Assembly: GCA_002256685.1 (NCBI GenBank)
Contig: NQJH01000153.1
Location: 1-7,586 of the forward strand
DNA from: Methylococcaceae bacterium NSP1-2
GTDB taxonomy: Bacteria > Pseudomonadota > Gammaproteobacteria > Methylococcales > Methylomonadaceae
Length of the DNA: 7,586 nt
Direction: 5' to 3'
Position numbers and translations under genes: made by a program. Below the pieces are notes generated by a model that made no database searches, was not told the DNA's origin, and saw only the letters and a list, made by a program, of their open reading frames with translations. This document shows, piece after piece, positions 1 to 5,164 of the stretch (positions within the stretch are counted from its first letter, which is position 1; each line of letters begins with the position of its first letter).

Positions 1-433
1 CTTGTGGCAAATTAGGGCATTCTTGCCGCATTGCGCGAATAGCGGCGAGATTGTGGGGATTATGTAGCGGTGCTAAAGGGGTGATGGTCTCAAGTTTGTC
101 CAGCACCTCTGGCGTAATAAGTAACGGTGCCGAATAATCAGGGCCACCGTGGACGACACGATGCCCGACACCCATCAAGCAACTGCTGTCGCGGTGTAGA
201 ACAGCGGTTATTTTTTGCAGTGCTTGAGCGTGATTGGCGACTTCTGTGGTTTGCCAATGAACATCGATGATACTTTGTCCATTGCCGTCTTTTACTTTGA
301 GGTGCGGTGCTGTACCGATACCTTCCACCTGCCCTGTGACTTTCTGGTTTAACTGTCCCTCATTGAGGCAATCGAAAACTGAAAATTTTAAGCTGGATGA
401 TCCCGCATTGAGTACAAGAATCGATTTTTGCAT
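1..433 (-). CDS. ackA: Acetate kinase, N-terminal part (cut by window edge)
   Basis: Acetate kinase interconverts acetate + ATP and acetyl phosphate + ADP in the cytoplasm, normally with phosphotransacetylase in acetate overflow or acetate assimilation. The first 144 residues are present, reading from ATG at 433; the 3' end lies outside the window. The ASKHA-fold phosphate-binding start is clear (ILVLNAGSSSLKF, residues 5-17, with Asn9). The family blocks GHRVVHGG (90-97, Arg92) and APLHNP (121-126, His124) match the substrate-binding and transition-state residues known from the Methanosarcina enzyme (N7, R91, H123). The catalytic Asp expected near 148 falls just outside. The gene follows sspB on the same strand after 41 bases, so co-transcription is plausible. 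The only Shine-Dalgarno-like sequence is a weak AGAG at 440-443, which overlaps a possible hairpin arm. No pta is visible here. The identification is firm; the operon link is inferred. Confidence 0.96.
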   Translation of the reverse strand, partial: MQKSILVLNAGSSSLKFSVFDCLNEGQLNQKVTGQVEGIGTAPHLKVKDGNGQSIIDVHWQTTEVANHAQALQKITAVLHRDSSCLMGVGHRVVHGGPDYSAPLLITPEVLDKLETITPLAPLHNPHNLAAIRAMRQECPNLPQ

Positions 434-440
434 AGTAAGC

Positions 441-474
441 TCTGGCTTTTATTAAAAAAAGCCATTAAGCCAGA
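441..474 (-). promoter_or_regulatory. Two competing hairpins between sspB and ackA
   Basis: The 41-base gap between the sspB stop and the ackA start holds two perfect 8-bp stems that cannot form together. The outer one pairs 441-448 with 467-474 (TCTGGCTT/AAGCCAGA). The inner one pairs 443-450 with 457-464 (TGGCTTTT/AAAAGCCA, 6-base loop). They share bases 443-448. The shared arm lies next to the only weak Shine-Dalgarno-like bases of ackA (440-443). No run of T follows the stem on the minus strand, so this is not a typical intrinsic terminator. It could be a translational switch or an RNA 3'-end processing site; the function is inferred only. Confidence 0.4.
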
Positions 475-861
475 CTATTTTATGACGCGCAACCTAGGTT
501 TAGTAGGCGTAGGCGGCGTTTTTTCTGGTGGCGGAGTCTCATCAGTTTCATCATCTTCTGGATTGAAGACCATACCTTTACCATTTTCTTTGGCGTAAAT
601 AGCCATCACGGCAACCACAGGCGCGATAATGTGCATGGGTTTACCGCTGAACCGCGCATTAAACTCAATTGTTTCGTTGCCAAGCGACAGGGCTTCTACC
701 GCTTCGGGTCTGATATTTAATACAATTTTACCGTCATCAATAAATTGAGTCGGCAAAATAGCATTGCTGTTCTCGGCATCCACTAGCAAATAGGGTGTCA
801 GATGATTATCAAGAATCCACTGATAAATTGAGCGAATGAGATACGGTTTTAAAGAAGTCAT
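475..861 (-). CDS. sspB: ClpXP protease specificity-enhancing factor SspB
   Basis: SspB is a cytoplasmic adaptor that binds ssrA-tagged proteins from stalled ribosomes, and some other substrates, and tethers them to ClpX for degradation. The 128-residue protein has the normal layout. A folded substrate-binding domain covers about residues 1-105 (starting SLKPYLIRSIYQWILDN, with the strand GKIVLNIRPEAV and the IEFNARFSGKP / IIAPVVAVMAIYAKENGKGM core). A flexible acidic then proline-rich linker follows (about 101-123), and the last residues LRVIK form the ClpX-binding tail known from E. coli (LRVVK). The start ATG overlaps the sspA stop by 4 bases (ATGA), so translation is probably coupled to sspA; no strong ribosome binding site is seen. 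Length and end are typical of the family, and nothing is missing. Confidence 0.96.
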   Translation of the reverse strand: MTSLKPYLIRSIYQWILDNHLTPYLLVDAENSNAILPTQFIDDGKIVLNIRPEAVEALSLGNETIEFNARFSGKPMHIIAPVVAVMAIYAKENGKGMVFNPEDDETDETPPPEKTPPTPTKPRLRVIK

Positions 862-1493
862 TTCGAGGGTTCTGCCATTTCTTTTTCAGCTTCACTCAGA
901 CTGCGTTTAAACCCAGCACGATTAAATAACCGTTGTGCATAATGGGTAATCACACCGTCTGGCGTTGATATATCAATACCGATGCTAGGCAATCGCCATA
1001 ATAAGGGGGCAATCGCGCAATCGATCAGTGAAAATTCATCACTCATAAAATACGGTCTAGCGGCAAAAATAGGCGCGGCATTTAGAATGCTTTCTCTGAG
1101 CATTTTTTTCGCGCGTGCTGACTTTTTTTCGCCTGAAAATAAAATTTCATCCAGCAATTGATACCATTCTTGATCGATGCGTTTAATGACCATTCTGGCA
1201 TTGGCACGCGAAACAGGATCCATTTGGTGTAAAGGCGGATGTGGAAATCGCTCATCAAGGTATTCCATGATAATACGCGAATCGTAAAGCACCAGATCGC
1301 GCTCTATCAGAGTCGGCGATGTACCGGTCGGATTAAGCTCAAGTAAATCTTCGGGTGCATTATTTGGGTCATAATATTCTATGTCTGCGGCAATGCCTTT
1401 TTCATGTAAAACAAAGCGAGCGCAATGACTCATCGCGCAGGTTGGCGATGAAAAAAGCGTCATGACAGCTTTACGAGTAATAATATTTGCCAC
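858..1493 (-). CDS. sspA: Stringent starvation protein A (GST-fold RNA polymerase-associated protein)
   Basis: SspA binds RNA polymerase holoenzyme and alters promoter use in stationary phase and stress (E. coli: acid resistance, phage P1 late genes; Francisella and Pseudomonas: virulence). The protein has 211 residues with an N-terminal thioredoxin-like GST domain (about 10-85: VMTLFSSPTCAMSHCARFVL, NPTGTSPTLIERD, ESR-like DSRIIMEYLDERFPHPPL) and a helical C-terminal domain (SDEFSLIDCAIAPLLWRLP). The P84-H85-P86 surface pocket required in E. coli is conserved at identical numbering. Unlike E. coli SspA it has Cys19 and Cys24, with a CxxS arrangement (C19-A-M-S22). The frame is open up to a TTG at 1502, but AAGAGG at 1503-1508 lies 9 bases before the GTG at 1491-1493 and would directly abut the TTG, so GTG was chosen. 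An extended -10 promoter lies just upstream, and sspB follows with a 4-base overlap. Confidence 0.95.
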   Translation of the reverse strand: MANIITRKAVMTLFSSPTCAMSHCARFVLHEKGIAADIEYYDPNNAPEDLLELNPTGTSPTLIERDLVLYDSRIIMEYLDERFPHPPLHQMDPVSRANARMVIKRIDQEWYQLLDEILFSGEKKSARAKKMLRESILNAAPIFAARPYFMSDEFSLIDCAIAPLLWRLPSIGIDISTPDGVITHYAQRLFNRAGFKRSLSEAEKEMAEPSK

Positions 1494-1502
1494 GAATAAC
1501 AA

Positions 1503-1508
1503 CCTCTT
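1503..1508 (-). promoter_or_regulatory. Ribosome binding site that decides the sspA start
   Basis: AAGAGG on the minus strand sits 9 bases upstream of GTG (1491-1493). The alternative TTG at 1500-1502 has no spacing from this site and cannot use it. The GTG start also gives an N-terminus (VANIITRKAVMTLF) of about the same length as E. coli SspA (MAVAANKRSVMTLF). Confidence 0.7.
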
Positions 1509-1516
1509 TGGACGTG

Positions 1517-1556
1517 TAGGAGCGTTAAATTGTGCATTATAGCACGAAAGCTCCTA
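1517..1556 (-). promoter_or_regulatory. sspA promoter (extended -10) inside an inverted repeat
   Basis: On the minus strand a perfect -10 hexamer TATAAT (1536-1541) is preceded by TGC (1542-1544), giving the extended -10 form TGnTATAAT. The -35 region 17 bases further up (GTCAAA) is poor, as is usual for extended -10 promoters. Transcription should start about 7 bases downstream (near 1529), giving a leader of about 35 bases before the GTG. A perfect 7-bp inverted repeat, TAGGAGC at 1517-1523 and GCTCCTA at 1550-1556, brackets the -10, and a smaller GTGC/GCAC pair (1532-1535, 1542-1545) flanks the hexamer directly. The dyad could be an operator; no protein can be named from sequence. Confidence 0.65.
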
Positions 1557-1600
1557 TTTTTGACTTGACGGTAACAATTAGAAAAGGAAGCGAAAGTGTG

Positions 1601-1620
1601 AGAAAACATCCCTGTTTTCT
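1601..1620 (-). terminator. Hairpin after petC, possible weak terminator
   Basis: A perfect 7-bp stem (AGAAAAC at 1601-1607, GTTTTCT at 1614-1620) with a 6-base loop starts 11 bases after the petC stop codon, reading on the minus strand. The stem is AT-rich and no clear T run follows, so termination would be inefficient. It may be a partial terminator or an mRNA 3' stabiliser separating petABC from sspAB. Confidence 0.35.
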
Positions 1621-1631
1621 TGTGAACAGCA

Positions 1632-2351
1632 TTAATGAATATCTTTCCAATATTCTTTTTTCAATAAATACGCTAAAGCAAAAAACATGAACAGGAAAAA
1701 TAGCACATATTTCCCCATGCTCTGTCTTTCCATCTGTACGGGTTCACCGACATAGACCAGAAAAGTAACCAGATCATTGACCATTTGATCAAACTCTTTT
1801 TCGGATAAAGTACCTTCTTTTTCGAGAACTAAGTCGATACGATCACCGTAAATGGTTTTTCTAATGACTTCGTGTTGTTCGCCTTGTAATTGCCACAGTG
1901 GATTAGGCATAGCAGTATCTTCAAAAACCAAATTGTTGACACCAAATGGTCTACTGGTATCGCTATAATAGCTTTTTAAATAGGTATACAACCAATCCGC
2001 ACCCCGCGATCTGGCAACGAGTGACAAGTCGGGCGGCTGTGTGCCAAACCATTTTTCCGCATCGTGCTTATTCATAGCACTGTGCAGTTGGTCATAGATA
2101 CTTGCACCGAGTGGAGCGATGTCTTTTAAGACTTCTTTTTCATCGGCATGGGTATCCAAGGCAATCCGCAAATAACGAACCTGTTTGATAGAATGACAGC
2201 CTAAACAATAGGTTACGAAATGTTTTGCACCGCGTAGTAATGATGTTTTATCGCCAAGGTCAACATCTGCTTCTTGTAGATCTATACCTTCGGATGCACG
2301 AACCCCAAAAGAGAGGATCATTAATAGCAATAGGGTTATAAGATTTTTCAT
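1632..2351 (-). CDS. petC: Cytochrome c1 of the bc1 complex
   Basis: Cytochrome c1 carries electrons from the Rieske protein to soluble or membrane cytochrome c; the haem domain faces the periplasm. The 239-residue protein starts with a Sec signal peptide (about 1-19, cleavage probably after the VRAS region). The haem-attachment motif is C49-L-G-C52-H53. PPDLS (106-110) and the methionine region DTAMPNPLWQLQG (Met148, probable sixth haem ligand) are typical c1 blocks. A single C-terminal membrane anchor lies at about 214-230 (KYVLFFLFMFFALAYLL), followed by a short basic cytoplasmic end. The ATG is 1 base after the petB stop (TGA-T-ATG), with only a weak GAGAG upstream, so translation is probably coupled to petB. 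It is the last gene of petABC; length and motifs are complete. Confidence 0.97.
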   Translation of the reverse strand: MKNLITLLLLMILSFGVRASEGIDLQEADVDLGDKTSLLRGAKHFVTYCLGCHSIKQVRYLRIALDTHADEKEVLKDIAPLGASIYDQLHSAMNKHDAEKWFGTQPPDLSLVARSRGADWLYTYLKSYYSDTSRPFGVNNLVFEDTAMPNPLWQLQGEQHEVIRKTIYGDRIDLVLEKEGTLSEKEFDQMVNDLVTFLVYVGEPVQMERQSMGKYVLFFLFMFFALAYLLKKEYWKDIH

Positions 2352-2352
2352 A

Positions 2353-3771
2353 TCAATCTAGGCTCTCTTTTAGTTTTTTTGCCAATCGAGTTGTCACGTT
2401 ACGGATACCCTCAGGATTAGGTCTTCGACTAAAAAACGTACTTCTAAAGGCGTGGTGCTGACCATCATCAACAGGTTCTGGTGCCACTTCGGTGATTTCC
2501 TCAAACGCTTCAATGAATGCAGGGAATTGTTCTTCAAGCGACAGTTCCGCAGTGACACGTTCAGGCACAGGTTTGGTTTTTTCCCAGCGAGTATAAATTG
2601 GCATTAACAAAAAGAAACCAAAATAAATGGCAGTGAATACGCGAGCCACGTTAGTCATCACAGGGGTTGCAGGTTGCGTACCTAAATAACCCAGTGCAAT
2701 AAAACTAATAACAAACAAAGCCAACGCTTTTTTATAAATACCACCGCGATAACGAATCGAACGCACCGGATTTCTGTCTAACCACGGTAATAAAAACAAC
2801 ACGACAATCGCGCCTCCCATACCAATAACCCCAGCGAATTTATCAGGAATGGCGCGTAAAATGGCATAGAATGGAGTGAAATACCATAACGGCGCGATAT
2901 GCTCAGGGGTTTTCATCGGATCAGCGGGAATAAAGTTAGCGTGTTCCAGAAAATAACCGCCCATTTCAGGCATATAAAAAATGATAGTGGCAAAGAAAAT
3001 TAAAAATACCCCAACACCGGCAATATCTTTTACTGTGTAATAAGGATGGAACGGAATACCGTCTAAAGGCACACCGTCTTTATCTTTGACTTTCTTAATA
3101 TCAATACCGTCTGGATTGTTAGAACCGACTTCATGCAGCGCGACAATGTGCATAAACACCAGCATGACTAACACCAATGGCACCGCGATGACATGAAACG
3201 CGAAAAAACGATTGAGTGTCGCATCAGAAACCACATAATCGCCGCGTATCCACAACGACAAGTCATCACCAATCACGGGAATCGCGCTAAATAGCGAAAT
3301 GATAACTTGTGCGCCCCAGTAAGACATTTGTCCCCAAGGTAACAGATAGCCCATAAAAGCTTCTGCCATCAAAGCAACGAAAATTAACATGCCGAAAATC
3401 CATATCAGCTCACGCGGTTGTTTGAATGAACCATACATGATGCCGCGAAACATGTGCAGATAAACCACAATAAAAAAGGCTGACGCGCCCGTTGAGTGCA
3501 TATAACGCACTAACCAACCCCAGCTTACATCACGCATGATGTATTCAACCGAGTCAAACGCTAATTTAGCGTCTGGCTTATAATTCATAGTTAATAAAAT
3601 GCCAGTCAAAAACTGATTGACCAACACCAGTAACGCTAACGAGCCGAAAAAATACCAAAAATTAAAATTTTTGGGTGCGTAATAATGAGTCATGTGGTCT
3701 TTCCACAGACTCGCTAACGGAAAACGATCTAAAACCCATTCTCCACAGGCATTTAATCGAGAAGGTTTCAT
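2353..3771 (-). CDS. petB: Cytochrome b of the bc1 complex, with a C-terminal extension
   Basis: Cytochrome b is the quinol-oxidising core of the bc1 complex in the inner membrane, holding haems bL and bH. Eight membrane helices are visible at about 36-62, 86-112, 122-145, 188-212, 247-267, 312-330, 347-365 and 375-394. Haem ligands are His92/His106 and His193/His208; the second pair is 15 apart, one more than in the Rhodobacter type. The Qo-site motif is P294-L-W-Y297 rather than PEWY. The N- and C-terminal cytochrome b halves are on one chain. At 472 residues it is longer than usual gammaproteobacterial proteins of about 400-415, which end near the EKTKPVPERVT segment (397-407). The remaining 65 residues are acidic and Pro-rich, then basic, and should be cytoplasmic. 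The start overlaps the petA stop (ATGA), with a good AAGGAG site at 3779-3784 spaced by 7. Confidence 0.97.
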   Translation of the reverse strand: MKPSRLNACGEWVLDRFPLASLWKDHMTHYYAPKNFNFWYFFGSLALLVLVNQFLTGILLTMNYKPDAKLAFDSVEYIMRDVSWGWLVRYMHSTGASAFFIVVYLHMFRGIMYGSFKQPRELIWIFGMLIFVALMAEAFMGYLLPWGQMSYWGAQVIISLFSAIPVIGDDLSLWIRGDYVVSDATLNRFFAFHVIAVPLVLVMLVFMHIVALHEVGSNNPDGIDIKKVKDKDGVPLDGIPFHPYYTVKDIAGVGVFLIFFATIIFYMPEMGGYFLEHANFIPADPMKTPEHIAPLWYFTPFYAILRAIPDKFAGVIGMGGAIVVLFLLPWLDRNPVRSIRYRGGIYKKALALFVISFIALGYLGTQPATPVMTNVARVFTAIYFGFFLLMPIYTRWEKTKPVPERVTAELSLEEQFPAFIEAFEEITEVAPEPVDDGQHHAFRSTFFSRRPNPEGIRNVTTRLAKKLKESLD

Positions 3772-4367
3772 GCGCGTTCTCCTTCGGCGGGTTCGCCAAC
3801 AATTATCAGAGTATCAGTCACATAGCGATAAGGGGGGATTTCTAGGTTGGTCGGTGCTGGGACACCGCTATAAACACGACCCGCCAAATCAAACCAAGAA
3901 CCGTGACACGGGCAGAAAAAACCGCCCTTCCATTTATCACCTAAATCGGGTGGTGACACCTCTGGGCGAAATGTCGGTGAACAGCCCAAATGGGTACACA
4001 AACCCACTGCCACAAAAATTTCGGGCTTAATAGAACGGACTGGATTTTTACTGTTCTCAGGTTGAAGAGACTCTAAAGACTGCGGGTCTCTGAGTTCAGG
4101 GTCTAAAGTTTTTAAGGTTGCAAGCACTTCAGGTGTTCTATTAAGTACCCAGACCGGCTTCCCTCGCCAAGCGACTCTAAGCAACTGCCCTGTTTCCATC
4201 TTAGAAATATCAACTTCAACCGGTGCGCCCGCCGCCATTGTTTTAACACTTGGCTGCATTTGCGAAAGAAAAGGAACAGCTAAATATCCTGTGCCGACAG
4301 CACCAACCACGGTTAAAGCCGTGGTTAAAAACTGGCGTTTAGATTGATCTACGCCTTCATTATTCAT
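3768..4367 (-). CDS. petA: Rieske [2Fe-2S] subunit of the bc1 complex
   Basis: The Rieske protein takes the first electron from ubiquinol at the Qo site and passes it to cytochrome c1. The 199-residue protein has a short cytoplasmic N-terminus, one membrane anchor (about 15-35, TTALTVVGAVGTGYLAVPFL) and a periplasmic cluster domain. Cluster motifs are C124-T-H126-L-G-C129 and C152-P-C154-H155-G-S. By family knowledge C124, H126, C152 and H155 bind the cluster and C129-C154 form a disulfide. The motif before the anchor is SKRQFL (9-14), a KR variant of the twin-arginine Tat signal. The frame stays open up to a GTG at 4406, but GAGGAG at 4377-4382 lies 9 bases before the ATG at 4365-4367 and the extra 13 residues look non-coding, so the ATG was chosen. 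It is the first gene of petABC, with an extended -10 promoter about 55 bases upstream. Confidence 0.97.
   Translation of the reverse strand: MNNEGVDQSKRQFLTTALTVVGAVGTGYLAVPFLSQMQPSVKTMAAGAPVEVDISKMETGQLLRVAWRGKPVWVLNRTPEVLATLKTLDPELRDPQSLESLQPENSKNPVRSIKPEIFVAVGLCTHLGCSPTFRPEVSPPDLGDKWKGGFFCPCHGSWFDLAGRVYSGVPAPTNLEIPPYRYVTDTLIIVGEPAEGERA
3779..3784 (-). promoter_or_regulatory. Ribosome binding site of petB inside the petA end
   Basis: AAGGAG lies within the last petA codons, 7 bases before the petB ATG that overlaps the petA stop. petB can therefore be translated both by coupling and by independent initiation. Confidence 0.7.
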
Positions 4368-4376
4368 TATAGAATT

Positions 4377-4382
4377 CTCCTC
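4377..4382 (-). promoter_or_regulatory. Ribosome binding site that decides the petA start
   Basis: GAGGAG on the minus strand is 9 bases from the ATG at 4365-4367, and lies inside the longer open frame starting at GTG 4406. This supports the shorter 199-residue Rieske protein. Confidence 0.75.
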
Positions 4383-4421
4383 ATTGGGTCTGTGGCTTAA
4401 AAGCACATGTTATGTATTGCC

Positions 4422-4451
4422 AATATACCATTAGAAGCCATGAAATTTGAA
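4422..4451 (-). promoter_or_regulatory. Candidate petABC promoter
   Basis: On the minus strand TATATT (4422-4427) is preceded by TGG (4428-4430), an extended -10 form. TTCAAA (4446-4451) lies 18 bases upstream and matches TTGACA at 4 of 6 positions. The predicted start near 4415 gives a leader of about 48 bases to the petA ATG. It is the best sigma-70-like match I found upstream of petA, but the region is AT-rich and the call is tentative. Confidence 0.4.
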
Positions 4452-4592
4452 GTGCTGTGTGCAATTGTTTGTAGCAATAATCAGTACGTTATGAAAGTAT
4501 TGTGGGCTGAAAAACCTAAGTCTATGAACTTACATAAAATTCTTAATAATTCGTAACGAACGACTGCTATCAAATGCTTGTCATTGCTAGGT

Positions 4593-4613
4593 TTCAGCTA
4601 AAAAATAGCTGAA
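4593..4613. other. Perfect 8-bp inverted repeat in the metY-petA gap
   Basis: TTCAGCTA (4593-4600) and TAGCTGAA (4606-4613) pair perfectly around a 5-base all-A loop (all T on the minus strand). No T run follows on either strand, so it is not a terminator. It lies about 165 bases upstream of the predicted petA promoter and could be a protein site or an RNA structure; no function can be assigned. Confidence 0.4.
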
Positions 4614-4690
4614 TATGGGCGAGGTCATCTTGAAGGCTGGCAAATAGGCAATAAAAAGCCCCCTTAAGTTTTGCTTTGGTCGGTTATGTT

Positions 4691-4739
4691 TAAAAATTCG
4701 TAGCTACAAGGACGGGCAGTTATTTCCTGCCCATCCTCG
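4691..4739 (-). terminator. Intrinsic terminator of metY
   Basis: Just after the metY stop (4748-4750) the minus-strand RNA folds into a 13-bp GC-rich stem: 4727-4739 pairs with 4707-4719 around a 7-base loop (GAAATAA). The stem contains G·U wobbles that pair only in the minus-strand RNA (they are C/A mismatches in the plus-strand RNA), which fixes the direction. A T run (ATTTTTA, about 4691-4697) follows after roughly 10 bases. The long gap between stem and T run is not ideal, but the stem is the strongest in the window. Confidence 0.75.
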
Positions 4740-4747
4740 CCATTCAA

Positions 4748-5161
4748 TTAAGCAGATGCTAGTGCCTGCTTTAAATCATCTAAAATATCATCAATGTGTT
4801 CGATACCAATTGATAAACGCACCATGTCTTCTGATACCCCTGCTTTAATGAGTTCTGCGGGTGATAACTGACGATGGGTCGTTGAAGCAGGATGACACGC
4901 CAATGATTTTGCATCACCGATATTCACTAAGCGCGTGACTAATTTCAACGCATCTTGAAAATTTTCACCCGCTTTACGCCCACCTTCAACACCAAAAGTC
5001 AGAATACCTGAGGCACGACCACCCATGTATTTATCAACCAGTGGTTTATCGGGATGGTCTTCCAAACCTGCGTAATTAATCCACGCCACTTTGTCATGAC
5101 TTCTTAAAAATTCAGCCACTTTAAGGGTGTTTTCACAAATACGATCCATGCGCAAAGCCAA
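4748..5161 (-). CDS. metY: MetY C-terminal fragment: small domain
   Basis: This 137-residue frame begins at a TTG one codon after the interrupting TAA and is in the same frame as the upstream part. It contains the small-domain blocks ALRMDRICENTLKVAEFL, SGILTFGVEGG, LVNIGDAKSLACHPASTTHRQL and EDMVRLSIGIEHIDDI; the arginine of VRLSIGIE binds the substrate carboxylate in relatives. No Shine-Dalgarno sequence precedes the TTG (the upstream bases are T/A-rich), so independent translation is doubtful; reinitiation after the TAA is the only easy route. Confidence 0.6.
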   Translation of the reverse strand: MALRMDRICENTLKVAEFLRSHDKVAWINYAGLEDHPDKPLVDKYMGGRASGILTFGVEGGRKAGENFQDALKLVTRLVNIGDAKSLACHPASTTHRQLSPAELIKAGVSEDMVRLSIGIEHIDDILDDLKQALASA

Positions 5162-5164
5162 GGT

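Larger units (their letters stand above)
4368..4747. other. 380-base intergenic region between metY and petA
   Basis: This stretch holds no convincing protein gene. From the metY side towards petA it contains the metY terminator hairpin (4707-4739, T run 4691-4696), an isolated G5/T5 run (GGGGGCTTTTT on the minus strand, near 4655-4665), a perfect 8-bp hairpin with an A/T-only loop (4593-4613), an 11-base palindrome TTCGTAACGAA (4550-4560), and the candidate petA promoter (4422-4451). A plus-strand open frame of 38 codons (4440-4556) overlaps the promoter and is probably chance. I saw no RNA gene or repeat shared with other parts of the window. Confidence 0.6.

Noticed and set aside
267..455. 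62-codon plus-strand frame
   Set aside because: It is antisense to the ackA N-terminus, which is firmly identified.
1550..1561. Plus-strand terminator (GCTCCTATTTTT)
   Set aside because: The T run follows the dyad arm only on the plus strand, where no gene ends; the dyad is better explained by its position over the sspA promoter.
3692..4030. 112-codon plus-strand open frame
   Set aside because: It lies antisense to petA and petB, both of which have full family motifs, and its product has no recognisable domain and a composition expected from a reverse-complement shadow.
4440..4556. 38-codon plus-strand frame as a small gene
   Set aside because: It is too short, has only a weak AGAAG before the ATG, overlaps the likely petA promoter and resembles nothing known. 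It is kept only as a low-interest note in the spacer finding.
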